Notes: generated by a model not told the origin, from the letters alone. A stretch of 64,000 nucleotides of DNA from Paucilactobacillus suebicus DSM 5007 = KCTC 3549 (GCF_001434475.1 NZ_AZGF01000008.1:979-64978); one strand, 5' to 3'; positions 39,565 to 48,326 are shown, numbered from the stretch's first letter. Made by a program: numbers and translations.

Positions 39565-40217
39565 TCGTTTAACCGCCTATCTAAATATGACGCAACCGTC
39601 TGTCTGTTCAATAGTTCTGGCAAACAAACGTCCTTTAATGAACAACTATTGCACCAACGACCAGTTTTAACCTTTGGTGTATATTTCTTATACCAATACA
39701 TATGCATTTCTTCGATCGTCTTTTTTAATATGCTGCGCAACTTATCATCAAATGCAATTGTCTCTTTATGTTTTGTTTCATTGTAATAAATGTATCCTTG
39801 AGTAATTTCACACTGCATCATTTCTTCGATACACAACGCTTCTCCCAATAACTGTAGAGAGTCTGATAAATCATATTTTTTATGACCATGTTTATATTCA
39901 ATTGGTCTTAAAGTGTACTTTCCGTCATGTCCAATAACATTTATTCCAGTTTTTGATTCAATAAACTCAACAACATCACATTTACCAGTCAATCCATATA
40001 TTCTTGAGTGAACAGGCATCGCTCTAACTAAAAAACTACGACCTCGTTTTTCCTTAATGTATGGATTATCAGCCTTTTTATGCAATCTTTGACCTTCATA
40101 TGTCAAAAAATTTTCTTCCCACTTCTGTTCAACATGTATAAGTGCCCACTGACGCTTACAAAACAAAAAATGTTGAATTCCAGATATCATTAAGAAATCA
40201 TCTTCCAAATACTCCAA
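39561..40217 (-). CDS. cas4: CRISPR adaptation nuclease Cas4
   Basis: A RecB-like iron-sulfur nuclease of 218 residues that trims prespacers and selects the PAM-bearing end. The first cluster Cys is in FLFCKRQWALIH; the C-terminal cysteines are in RWCNSCSLKDVCLPE. GKCDVVEF and RPIEYKHG hold the nuclease Asp, Glu and Lys. The start is TTG, seven bases after GGGAGGG. It is the first gene of the cas operon and overlaps cas1 by four bases. Confidence 0.94.
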   Translation of the reverse strand: MEYLEDDFLMISGIQHFLFCKRQWALIHVEQKWEENFLTYEGQRLHKKADNPYIKEKRGRSFLVRAMPVHSRIYGLTGKCDVVEFIESKTGINVIGHDGKYTLRPIEYKHGHKKYDLSDSLQLLGEALCIEEMMQCEITQGYIYYNETKHKETIAFDDKLRSILKKTIEEMHMYWYKKYTPKVKTGRWCNSCSLKDVCLPELLNRQTVASYLDRRLNE

Positions 40218-40247
40218 TCATCATCCCTCCCAATTGTCTTAACTACT

Positions 40248-40284
40248 AGTTTAATTATTTACGTAGCAAATGTAAACGCTTACT
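40248..40284 (-). promoter_or_regulatory. cas operon promoter with an overlapping cre (CcpA) site
   Basis: On the minus strand TTTACA (40276-40271) and TAAACT (40253-40248) are 17 bases apart, placing the start about 24 bases before cas4. The plus strand reads ATGTAAACGCTTACT at 40270-40284, which fits the cre consensus WTGNAANCGNWNNCW at every position and covers the -35. CcpA binding there should repress the cas genes when preferred sugars are plentiful. LacI-family paralogues can recognise similar sequences. Confidence 0.65.
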
Positions 40285-40288
40285 TATA

Positions 40289-40324
40289 AAAGCATAAAAT
40301 AAGCCAAGAAAAAAATCTTAGCTT
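40289..40324 (-). terminator. Terminator of the triplicated-domain protein gene
   Basis: The stem AAGCTAAGA/TCTTGGCTT (one G-T pair) around TTTTTT starts 14 bases after the stop and is followed by ATTTTATGCTTTT. It separates this gene from the cas operon promoter. Confidence 0.7.
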
Positions 40325-40338
40325 CATTTTAAAATATT

Positions 40339-41964
40339 TTACTTCTTACGTTTCTTCCTTTTCCCACGTTTTTTCTTACTAAATGGAATCACCTTACGCT
40401 CTTTTTTCTCAGGAATCCTACGTTCTGCCATCTGACCAACACCAAGTTGTTGATTATAGTCCATAATAAATTTATTAACCGCATTTTCATCAGTAGGATC
40501 AACTCCAGCATCCATCATTGACATCCCCACCTGTTTACCTGATCCCCACATCTTAGGATCCTGTGAATTTTTAACAACGGTTTCTAAATTATCACCAATA
40601 ACCTCTAGTAAATCACCAGCAGATTGCATATTTCTTTGGATACCTTCATACCCAACAAATTGCATCAACACAGGAATGATATGTTCAAAATATTCCTTCG
40701 GCGCCGTCACCTTACCTGGAATCACCATGGTCAAAACATCTTCAAATGCATCAGGTGTCCAATCTGTTAATTGCTGCTGAGCTACATCAAACATCCAATC
40801 AGCGGTTGACTCAATAATATCTTGAGCATCGGCCTTTTCACCCTTAGACAACTTCGAAAAATATTCTGATTTAGCAAACGATTTAGCCTCTTTACGAGCT
40901 ACCATTTCATTCGTATCACGAACTCTCTGTAATTCTTTCGGTGAAAGATCAGACATATCATCGTCAGTAATACCCATAATAATATCCTGATCACTCAATT
41001 CATCCTCAACATTCAGGTCTTCGATCCACGGTTGTAACCACTTCATGTAAGCAACTACTTCATCCATATGCTCCATGACATAATTTTGCATCTTTTCATC
41101 CGTGGGTTCGCCCTTAATATGAGATTGAATAAATGGTCCCATGGCCATCACATGACGACCCATATCATCCATTGAGATCACTTGATCGATAATTGGCATT
41201 AGATCACTTAACGCGGTTAACAGCTGAGAAGCCTGTCTTACCGATATTTGATCGTTAGCTGATAAACTGTTAATCAAAGAACGGATAACCGGCACTATAA
41301 ACTGCATATCATCTTCTTCAATTTGAACATCAATTGGCAACATTTGTGTCAGAACAATGCCAAGCCCATCAGCATTCCATTCTGTTGGCATCTGATCCAA
41401 TTGACCGGCTAAATCAGTCATAAATATAAACGCAATATTTATCTTAGATTCTTCATCCAAATCGATTTTCTTGAACTCAGAACTTTTAACCAGCTTGCTT
41501 TCAATATCAGGGATCAATTGTAAGACATCATCAATCTTCTCCCATTCTTCATCGTCATCGGAAAAAATATCGCTGATATTTGAATTACCGACGATTTGAT
41601 TAATTTGAAAATCTCTGTTGTAAATGATCTTTTCTCTGTTATCCGTTAACATTTTATCCAGTGCATCTTTATTTTTTAGCCCCAGATATTTAATGTAGCT
41701 CTTCAAGACCGGTACAATAGCTACTTTATATTTGTTATCAGAAAAAGTTTGATCAAACGAAAAACCGCCAGACAAAACTTTTCTCAAGCTTGGTGCTGTC
41801 CAATGTTGATCATCTCGTTCAGATTCTTTTTCCATAAATTCATTAATTCGATTCAAAATTAATTCAGCATATTTCTGCTGATTGTCAGTTAATCTTTTAA
41901 AATTTTTCGATGCCACAAATTCAGCAACGTGCTGCTTGTTTTGTTCATAGTTCATTTTCGCCAT
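40339..41964 (-). CDS. Uncharacterised protein with three copies of one helical domain and a basic tail
   Basis: Not recognised. The 541-residue protein has no signal, membrane segment or cysteine. Internally it carries three diverged copies of a unit of about 95 residues, each with a Trp-led motif and a PV hydrophobic helix: W55 (WTAPSLRKVL ... AIVPVLKSYIKYL), W196 (WNADGLGIVLTQML ... FIVPVIRSLINSL) and W402 (WTPDAFEDVLTMVI ... HIIPVLMQFVGYE). Linkers are acidic (SDDDEEWEKIDD). The last 20 residues are almost all Lys and Arg, suggesting nucleic-acid, ribosome or phosphate-rich contacts. I chose the ATG giving MAKMNYEQNK, behind AAAGG; a GTG four codons upstream overlaps the Shine-Dalgarno. 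It sits next to the cas operon but has its own terminator. Confidence 0.8.
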   Translation of the reverse strand: MAKMNYEQNKQHVAEFVASKNFKRLTDNQQKYAELILNRINEFMEKESERDDQHWTAPSLRKVLSGGFSFDQTFSDNKYKVAIVPVLKSYIKYLGLKNKDALDKMLTDNREKIIYNRDFQINQIVGNSNISDIFSDDDEEWEKIDDVLQLIPDIESKLVKSSEFKKIDLDEESKINIAFIFMTDLAGQLDQMPTEWNADGLGIVLTQMLPIDVQIEEDDMQFIVPVIRSLINSLSANDQISVRQASQLLTALSDLMPIIDQVISMDDMGRHVMAMGPFIQSHIKGEPTDEKMQNYVMEHMDEVVAYMKWLQPWIEDLNVEDELSDQDIIMGITDDDMSDLSPKELQRVRDTNEMVARKEAKSFAKSEYFSKLSKGEKADAQDIIESTADWMFDVAQQQLTDWTPDAFEDVLTMVIPGKVTAPKEYFEHIIPVLMQFVGYEGIQRNMQSAGDLLEVIGDNLETVVKNSQDPKMWGSGKQVGMSMMDAGVDPTDENAVNKFIMDYNQQLGVGQMAERRIPEKKERKVIPFSKKKRGKRKKRKK

Positions 41965-42047
41965 GTGGTTAGTCACCTTTCATCGTGCTTCACAAAAAGA
42001 CAGCGAGCAATATGGTTACATTGTATCGTAAAACGGCATTCAACGAA

Positions 42048-42083
42048 ACGTGGGAAACAAGGTAATTGCCTCATTTCCCACGT
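42048..42083 (-). terminator. Probable terminator of the hexuronate-linked LacI regulator gene
   Basis: A perfect ten-base stem ACGTGGGAAA/TTTCCCACGT starts seven bases after the stop. The following T-tract is weak, so termination may be partial. Confidence 0.55.
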
Positions 42084-42090
42084 AACTAAC

Positions 42091-43122
42091 TTATTTATTT
42101 CTCAAATCAACGACCGAATTACGAATAATCGGAATTGGTTCAATTGCCTCTCGAACATTCGAACGGACCGGTTCCTCACCCATCAGCATCTTGGTTAACA
42201 ACTTAATACCTTTACGAGCCAATAGATCAGTCGGCTTATTAACGGTTGTGAGTGCTGGTAGTAGGTATTTTGAGTAACGCGTATCATCATACCCATAGAT
42301 CGAAATATCCTCTGGCACCCGGAAGCCCAAGTCAGAGCAAGCACGAATCGCACCAATCGCCATTTCATCATTCAAGCAGAATACACAAGTTGGGTGTGTA
42401 CCACCTGAAAGAATCTCACGCATGGCTGAATACCCACTCTTAGGTAAATAGTTACCATTTGCAACAAATGACGGATTAAGGTCGAGGCCACTTTCGTCCA
42501 ATGCATCACGGAACCCTCGCTCACGCAGATGGCTAGAAGCAAAGTTATTCTCTCCACGAATAATTCCGAAATTCTTGTGACCAAGTCTTATAGCGTAGTC
42601 AGTGATCGCTTTAGAGCCAACATATTCATCAACCGTAATATTAGGAATATCATTGCGATCAATTGGCCGGTTTAAAACCACCAAGGGTAGATTACGATTA
42701 AAAATTTGGTCAATCGACTTGTCATCTGACTTAGCTTGACTGATCACTAACGCCCCATCAAATTTTTGAGCTGAAGCGGATTTGTCTCGTTCCTCCATAC
42801 TATTGATGGAAATCGAGTATTCAGAAGGTAAGTTGAAGTTGATTTCATGAACAACGTCGGACAAAAAACTGTCAGAAGTTCCGACACCTAAACTGGTAAA
42901 AAATACACCAATCAAGTAATTTTTCTGGCTTGCCAACCCTTTGGCATTCAGGTTAGGAACATATCCTAACTGTTCGGCGATTTCTTTAATTTTAGTTTTA
43001 GTACTTTCTTTTACAGACGCACTATCATTTAATGCGCGCGATACCGTCGTGTGTGACACACCAGCAATGTTTGCAATTGTTCGAATTGTAGCATCTTTTT
43101 TACTTGAGGCGATAATACTCAA
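42091..43122 (-). CDS. LacI-family transcriptional regulator, probably of hexuronate genes
   Basis: A repressor of 343 residues. Helix-turn-helix and hinge: TIRTIANIAGVSHTTVSRALND, then NLNAKGLASQKNYLIGVFF. The periplasmic-binding-protein-like sensor domain follows, with VLNRPIDRNDIPNI, GHKNFGIIRG and VFCLNDEMAIGAIRA. It lies directly downstream of and co-oriented with the uxaC operon, so it probably controls hexuronate use; the effector is not proven. It is clearly related to the second LacI regulator at 48912. Confidence 0.9.
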   Translation of the reverse strand: MSIIASSKKDATIRTIANIAGVSHTTVSRALNDSASVKESTKTKIKEIAEQLGYVPNLNAKGLASQKNYLIGVFFTSLGVGTSDSFLSDVVHEINFNLPSEYSISINSMEERDKSASAQKFDGALVISQAKSDDKSIDQIFNRNLPLVVLNRPIDRNDIPNITVDEYVGSKAITDYAIRLGHKNFGIIRGENNFASSHLRERGFRDALDESGLDLNPSFVANGNYLPKSGYSAMREILSGGTHPTCVFCLNDEMAIGAIRACSDLGFRVPEDISIYGYDDTRYSKYLLPALTTVNKPTDLLARKGIKLLTKMLMGEEPVRSNVREAIEPIPIIRNSVVDLRNK

Positions 43123-43210
43123 CTCCCTTAGCCTTGAAGCATGTATACATATAATGAATTATAGAGTAATGCAACACGTTTTTACAGCTTTAGATTTAAT
43201 TAGGTGCAGA

Positions 43211-43309
43211 ACAGGGCGGTTATATCCGGTGAGCTAACGTAGTCCAGGGTATAACTCCCGGGTTTGGAGTTGTCCCCTGGACTGTGTTAGAACTCCGGAT
43301 ATGCCCTGT
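43211..43309. repeat. Multi-block intergenic hairpin, copy 1 of a tandem pair
   Basis: Paired blocks from outside in are ACAGGGC/GCCCTGT, ATATCCGG/CCGGATAT, CTAAC/GTTAG, AGTCCAGGG/CCCTGGACT and AACTCC/GGAGTT, separated by short unpaired bases, with apex CGGGTTT. It is flanked by GTGCAGA and GTAGCCAGTTT. No T-tract follows and no gene overlaps. The next hairpin has the same plan. The element lies between uxaC and the LacI gene. Confidence 0.75.
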
Positions 43310-43334
43310 GTAGCCAGTTTTATTTGGTGCGGAG

Positions 43335-43431
43335 TGAGGCGTTTATATCCGATTGACTAACGTAGAATAATGGATAGTCCCTGCACTTGGGAGTATTCAT
43401 TATTCTGTGTTAGACAGTCGGATATGCCTCA
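43335..43431. repeat. Multi-block intergenic hairpin, copy 2 of a tandem pair
   Basis: Paired blocks are TGAGGC/GCCTCA, ATATCCGA/TCGGATAT, CTAAC/GTTAG, AGAATAATG/CATTATTCT and TCCC/GGGA, with apex TGCACTT. Flanks GTGCGGA and GCAGCCAGTTT match those of copy 1. Compared with copy 1, the second and third blocks are kept, while the outer and fourth blocks differ in sequence on both arms, so pairing is preserved. Confidence 0.75.
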
Positions 43432-43565
43432 TGCAGCCAGTTTAGTCTGTTGGAAAACAAAGGCGTTCCTCTAGTTAATGGCCCCACATAATAAGGAATC
43501 CAAACCACACACTATAAAGCCCATTTGACTAGCCCAACCTTTCTTCCACGTAAACACCCTCGACG
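43432..43565. other. Intergenic stretch without visible features
   Basis: Between the tandem hairpins and the uxaC terminator I see no reading frame, repeat or promoter worth naming on either strand. Confidence 0.5.
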
Positions 43566-43607
43566 AAAAAAAGGAGTTACGCAACCTTAATCACGTAACT
43601 CCTTTTT
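43566..43607 (-). terminator. Terminator of the hexuronate operon
   Basis: The stem GGAGTTACG/CGTAACTCC around 12 bases is followed by seven T on the minus strand, shortly after the uxaC stop. Confidence 0.92.
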
Positions 43608-43624
43608 AACACAGACTGTCTAAC

Positions 43625-45073
43625 TTATTTACCGAATAATTCTTCTGGAGTAGCGTCATTGAAGAATCCGAAGAAGTTGTAAGCATTGTTGTAAGAAATA
43701 TCTTGAACAATCTTACCAAGGTATTCTTCGTCATCAGGAACACGTCCCTGTTCAACTAGTTCGCCGTAGAAGTTGCACAATACACGACGGAAGTATTCAT
43801 GACGTGGGTATGATAGGAAGCTCCGTGAATCTGTCAGCATACCGACAAAGTTAGGAAGCAAACTTTCTTGTGCAAATACCCGTAGTTGTTCATGCATACC
43901 TTCGGCAGTATCGTTGAACCACCAGCCGGCACCTAACTGCATCCGTTGAACGCCACCTTCGAGGAAGGCACCCATCATTGTGGCCAATTCCATCCAGTCA
44001 TTAGGATTCAATGAATAGAAGATTGACTTTGGAATGTCGTTAGTGTTGCGCATCTTGGTATATAGCTTTTGGATGTGCAATGCGATATCTGGTTGAGTAC
44101 CAACGGCATCGTAACCAGTATCGGCACCAAGTTGATCGTACATAGGACGGTTCAAGTCACGAACTGAGTTGATGTGGAACTGCATTGTCCAATCAAATTC
44201 TTTGTTGTACTTCATGAGTTCCTCAAGTAAAGCAGTGAGGTACTTATCTTGTTCATCATCAGTTAGTTCTTCGTTCTTGATACCCTTTTGCATGATAGCG
44301 TTGACTTCTGCTTCGCTAGCTTCAATAAAGTGGTATGTCCACAATGAGTGATCTGATAAACGGCCACCCATTTCATTGAAGAATTCAAAGCGTTGGTGAA
44401 CAGCTTTCATCATGCTCTTGAAATCAGTAATTTCAACGCCAGCTGCCTTACCAAGTGTCTGCAAGTATTCGCCGTAGTTAGGCTTGAAGATTTGAATCAG
44501 TCCATCTGGACGCATTGCAGGAAGAACACGGAAGCCGTTTTCCTTTTCTTCTTTCTTCAATAACTTGTGATACTTAAGGTCTGAAGCTGGGTCATCAGTG
44601 GTGCAGACAGCCTTAACATTTGAATCCTTGATTAAGTTGCGTGGTTTGAATGCATCTGTGGCTAATAACTTGTTAGCCTTTTCCCAGATTGCTGGAGCGC
44701 TCTCACGGTTAAAGGTGTCATTGATACCAAAGAACCGACGTAATTCAAGGTGAGTCCATTCGTATAATGGGTTACCAGCTGACTTCTCAATCGTTCCTGC
44801 CCAAGCAAGGAACTTCTCATATTCGTCACCGTCACCAGTGATGAGTTCTTCAGGAACACCATTGGCACGCATTAAGCGCCACTTGTAGTGATCACCATAA
44901 TGGTCTTCGTTAATCCAAATCCGTGTGATGTTTGGATAATTCTTGTTCTCGTAAATTTCTTCTGGGTTTAAATGACAATGGAAATCGATGATTGGCATAT
45001 CTTTTGCGTAGTCATTAAACAATTTAACAGCCATGTCATTTTGTAACAAAAAGTTGTCGTCTAGTAATGCCAT
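43625..45073 (-). CDS. uxaC: Glucuronate/galacturonate isomerase
   Basis: An amidohydrolase-superfamily isomerase of 482 residues converting D-glucuronate to D-fructuronate and D-galacturonate to D-tagaturonate. The N-terminal metal motif is [11 protein letters not shown]; other landmarks are [41 protein letters not shown] and the C-terminal [26 protein letters not shown] precedes the ATG. It is the last gene of an operon with the symporter and uxaE. Oxidoreductase and dehydratase steps (uxuB, uxuA) are not in the window. Confidence 0.95.
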   Translation of the reverse strand: MALLDDNFLLQNDMAVKLFNDYAKDMPIIDFHCHLNPEEIYENKNYPNITRIWINEDHYGDHYKWRLMRANGVPEELITGDGDEYEKFLAWAGTIEKSAGNPLYEWTHLELRRFFGINDTFNRESAPAIWEKANKLLATDAFKPRNLIKDSNVKAVCTTDDPASDLKYHKLLKKEEKENGFRVLPAMRPDGLIQIFKPNYGEYLQTLGKAAGVEITDFKSMMKAVHQRFEFFNEMGGRLSDHSLWTYHFIEASEAEVNAIMQKGIKNEELTDDEQDKYLTALLEELMKYNKEFDWTMQFHINSVRDLNRPMYDQLGADTGYDAVGTQPDIALHIQKLYTKMRNTNDIPKSIFYSLNPNDWMELATMMGAFLEGGVQRMQLGAGWWFNDTAEGMHEQLRVFAQESLLPNFVGMLTDSRSFLSYPRHEYFRRVLCNFYGELVEQGRVPDDEEYLGKIVQDISYNNAYNFFGFFNDATPEELFGK

Positions 45074-45131
45074 GTGAAATACACTCTCCTTAATTTTTAT
45101 CGGTTATTTAGAAATTTGTATCTGTCATAAC

Positions 45132-45196
45132 AACACACCGTTTTGAAAACGATAAGCCTGCGATTCCCGCAGGAAAAACAGACTTATCAATGTGTT
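45132..45196. repeat. Multi-block hairpin between uxaE and uxaC
   Basis: AACACA/TGTGTT, GATAAG/CTTATC and CCTGCG/CGCAGG pair from outside in, with unpaired bases between blocks on both sides. The plan resembles the hairpins at 43211 and 43335. It could process or attenuate the message between the two genes or protect the upstream part. Confidence 0.65.
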
Positions 45197-45213
45197 AGCG
45201 ATCAAGCGCTACA

Positions 45214-46773
45214 TTATTTTGGTTCGTACTTTGCACGTACTTCGTCTCTAGAAGCAGCCTTACCTTGTAGTAAGTCGATATGTTCTGAGATGTGACGGTT
45301 CAAGTAGTCATCATATTGATCTTGGTGATCAGTCAATACCTTGAAGAAACGATCACGGAAGACATAACGGAAGCTTTCTTGATATGTCAACAAGTTCCCA
45401 TACATAGTGTGGATGATTTGCCGTGGGTTGTCATCACTGAGCAATGACATAACGTTGCTGTCATTGATTGTTTCTGGCTTAGGAGAGTTGTCCTTGTCAG
45501 CAGTGAAGACGTAGAATGGCTTAACATCTTGCAGGTGGTTGTAGGCATATGAGTACATTTCCTTCATCAATTCAGGATCATGCTTTGCGATAACACGCAT
45601 AGCTTCAAGCCAGTTCGTTCCGGCAGTCTTTACGTGCCAGCCAGTACCGTCGTCCAATTTGTGAACGATTGGGTATACTGAAAGCTTATCTGAACCTGAG
45701 TGAATACTTACACGGTAGCCAAAGTGCTTTGAAATAGCTTGGTGAATCTTGTATTCACGTTCGAAGCGATCCAAGTCACCAATGTAATCGATGGCTTTCT
45801 GGAATTCACCATAGAACTTAGGTGCCAAAGTTTCTGGAGTGATACCCTTTTCGTGCAATTCGTTAGCAAAGAAGTAATGGTTTGCTGGAGTTGTTGGCAC
45901 GATAGTTTCATCCATTGAAATTTCGAAGTCCAAGTTGTTTGGTTCGATGAAACGATGATAGATGAATTCGCCATAAAGTACGGCGTCAAAGAAGATTAAT
46001 ACTGATTGTTCAACATCTTTCTTGGTAAAGTGAACTTCTGCACCGTCGCCAAGATCGAATGTCTTGTCCAAGTAAGTGTCGTTGAAGTACTTAACATAGT
46101 CATCATCCAAAGCATTGAACTTAGCATCCAATTCTTCATCAGATAGATCAGCAATTTCGTTGTGGATCTTCTTAGTAGCATCCAAAGTGATCATGGTGCA
46201 GCCACTTTCAACGGCATATTCAACTTCATAAGGTTCCTTAACGTGGTCGCCATCAGCACCCCATCCAGTTGTGTAACCTTCTTCGAAGATTGCCCATGCA
46301 GCTGAAGTAACAACATCTAATTCTGTCCGGTCAGTCAAAAGCAATTCACGAATTGATTGTTGGCCTAAGATAGGGAAGATGCCACGGCCTTTGAATAAAC
46401 GTAAGTGAGCGTTTGAAGCATTGCCTAAACGATCACCTAAACCAAAGGTGTACTTGTAGCCATGACGTGAAATTGGTTTAACCCATTGGAAACGCTTTGC
46501 AATGGCATCGTTGTTAGCCTTAGTTAAAGGTGCAACAACTAAAGTCTTGCCTGCGCCGGCAACTTCTGTTTCTTCGGCGTCAAAGTCACCGATTGTATTG
46601 CCGTTTTCAAAAACAACTAATTTCTTTTCATTGTTAGCATGTGAAATGAAGTAAACATTTGTACGATCAACCTGAATTGATGGAACATAGACATCCTTGT
46701 CACTTAGGTTTGAATAGTCACCATTTGCGGCGAAGATTTCTCTTGCGTCATCAATATACTTACTTGTACTCAT
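45214..46773 (-). CDS. uxaE: Tagaturonate epimerase family protein
   Basis: A protein of 519 residues resembling the UxaE family, which interconverts D-tagaturonate and D-fructuronate and so joins galacturonate and glucuronate breakdown. Characteristic stretches are GYKYTFGLGDRLGNAS, GWGADGDHVKE, HRFIEPNNLDFEISMDET and VSIHSGSDKLSVYP, with likely metal ligands in HSGSDK and DGDHVK. I chose the ATG after GGAGGTAATTTG; a TTG just before is possible. It is located between the symporter gene and uxaC, which supports the function. Enzyme assignment rests on recognition of the family. Confidence 0.82.
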   Translation of the reverse strand: MSTSKYIDDAREIFAANGDYSNLSDKDVYVPSIQVDRTNVYFISHANNEKKLVVFENGNTIGDFDAEETEVAGAGKTLVVAPLTKANNDAIAKRFQWVKPISRHGYKYTFGLGDRLGNASNAHLRLFKGRGIFPILGQQSIRELLLTDRTELDVVTSAAWAIFEEGYTTGWGADGDHVKEPYEVEYAVESGCTMITLDATKKIHNEIADLSDEELDAKFNALDDDYVKYFNDTYLDKTFDLGDGAEVHFTKKDVEQSVLIFFDAVLYGEFIYHRFIEPNNLDFEISMDETIVPTTPANHYFFANELHEKGITPETLAPKFYGEFQKAIDYIGDLDRFEREYKIHQAISKHFGYRVSIHSGSDKLSVYPIVHKLDDGTGWHVKTAGTNWLEAMRVIAKHDPELMKEMYSYAYNHLQDVKPFYVFTADKDNSPKPETINDSNVMSLLSDDNPRQIIHTMYGNLLTYQESFRYVFRDRFFKVLTDHQDQYDDYLNRHISEHIDLLQGKAASRDEVRAKYEPK

Positions 46774-46815
46774 CAAATTACCTCCATAAATTTTTTTAAA
46801 TAGTCTAATTAAAGA

Positions 46816-48297
46816 TTATTCATTATCGTCATTATCACCGATAGTACCATGTTCCCATTTGCCGTTATCAAGATCAGTAGCAACCTTTTCGAAACGATCG
46901 TCATTCAACTTGTAAAGAAGACCGATAACAATAGCAGCAATAATCATACATGCACCAGGGTAAAGAGTCATCGCACCCTTGATACCTAATAAAGTATCTG
47001 AAGATTGATGTGCGTTTGCAACGTAACCAGTGATGGCAAGAATACCAGCACTGACAATAGCAGCTAATGATTGAGCAATCTTACGTGAAAAGTTGAAGGC
47101 AGCGTATGTGATAGCTTCCTTACGCATACCAGTATGCCATTCCCCGTAATCAATAACGTCAGAAACGAAGGCCCAAGTAATACCATTAGGGATACACATT
47201 GCAGCGTAACCAATTGTAACCAAAACAATAAATGTTGTAGGACTAGTTGGCATAACAAAGTTCAAAAGACTAGCTAAACCAGAAATAACCAAGCAAACAA
47301 CTGTTGTCTTCTTCTTACCAAATGCCTTAGTAAGGAATGGAATTGAGAAGATAGCAATGATAGAAACACCCATCATGATTGAGTTAACAAGTGGTTGATA
47401 GTTAATGTTACCCAAGTTGTATTGAGCAAAGTAAACCATCATCGTGTTGTTAGTGTTCATGGCTGAGATAGTGAACAAAGTCATCAGGATAACTGTAAAC
47501 AAAGGTCCGTTAGTAAAGACAACCTTTAAGTAATCCTTAGCGGCGTTACCACTCTTACTCTTGTCAGTCTTCTTACGATCGATCTTAACGTTTTCTTTTG
47601 TTCCTAAGAAACAAACGAAGAACATACATACACCGATAAATGCGAAGATTGCGGCTGTCCAGAAGTAGCCATGACGTTCGTTACTGCTACCCATACCACC
47701 ACCAAGCAATTCCATCAAAGGAATAAATGCAACACCGGCGATGAATTGGGCACCAACTGAACCAATCTGACGTGAAGTAGCCATGAAGCTACGATCTTGT
47801 GGGTTACGCGACATAACCGACGCCAGTGATCCATAAGGGTCATTAGTAAATGAATAGAACAAGCCCCAGATCATGTATGCAATATATGCGTACGCGATCT
47901 TGCCACCACCAGATAAGCCTAGTGGCATGTAGAATGTAACGACAGTCATAATACCAAGAATAATAGCTGACAACATCATGACTGGCCGGAACTTACCTTG
48001 CTTACCAATGTTCTTACGATTATCAATAAGAGTCCCAGCAATTGGATCCATAAATGCATCGAAAATCTTTGTAAATGCGAAGATACCGGCAACGGCACCG
48101 GCACCAATACCTGCGGCATCGGTCCAGAACTTAGTCAGGTATGCTTGACCTAAGTCAAACATGAAACCATTACCGAAGTCCCCAAACCCATAAGCAATCT
48201 TTTGCGTTACGGGAATTTGCTTACTATAGTTAGCATCGACCATCTTTTGCGGCATTGACGGCTCGCGGTGATGCCCTGTACTTGGATTGTCACTCAT
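46816..48297 (-). CDS. GPH-family sugar:cation symporter, probably for hexuronides
   Basis: A twelve-segment membrane protein of 493 residues in the glycoside-pentoside-hexuronide family. Signatures: IAYGFGDFGNGFMFDLGQAYLTKF, the DPIAGTLIDNRKNIGKQGKFRP loop, SRNPQDRS and the WHTGMRKEAITYAAFNF segment. As first gene of the operon with uxaE and uxaC it most likely imports glucuronate, galacturonate or a glucuronide with H+ or Na+. The substrate is inferred from context. Confidence 0.9.
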   Translation of the reverse strand: MSDNPSTGHHREPSMPQKMVDANYSKQIPVTQKIAYGFGDFGNGFMFDLGQAYLTKFWTDAAGIGAGAVAGIFAFTKIFDAFMDPIAGTLIDNRKNIGKQGKFRPVMMLSAIILGIMTVVTFYMPLGLSGGGKIAYAYIAYMIWGLFYSFTNDPYGSLASVMSRNPQDRSFMATSRQIGSVGAQFIAGVAFIPLMELLGGGMGSSNERHGYFWTAAIFAFIGVCMFFVCFLGTKENVKIDRKKTDKSKSGNAAKDYLKVVFTNGPLFTVILMTLFTISAMNTNNTMMVYFAQYNLGNINYQPLVNSIMMGVSIIAIFSIPFLTKAFGKKKTTVVCLVISGLASLLNFVMPTSPTTFIVLVTIGYAAMCIPNGITWAFVSDVIDYGEWHTGMRKEAITYAAFNFSRKIAQSLAAIVSAGILAITGYVANAHQSSDTLLGIKGAMTLYPGACMIIAAIVIGLLYKLNDDRFEKVATDLDNGKWEHGTIGDNDDNE

Positions 48298-48326
48298 TAT
48301 TTTTCACTCCCTTTTTCGGCTCTAAA

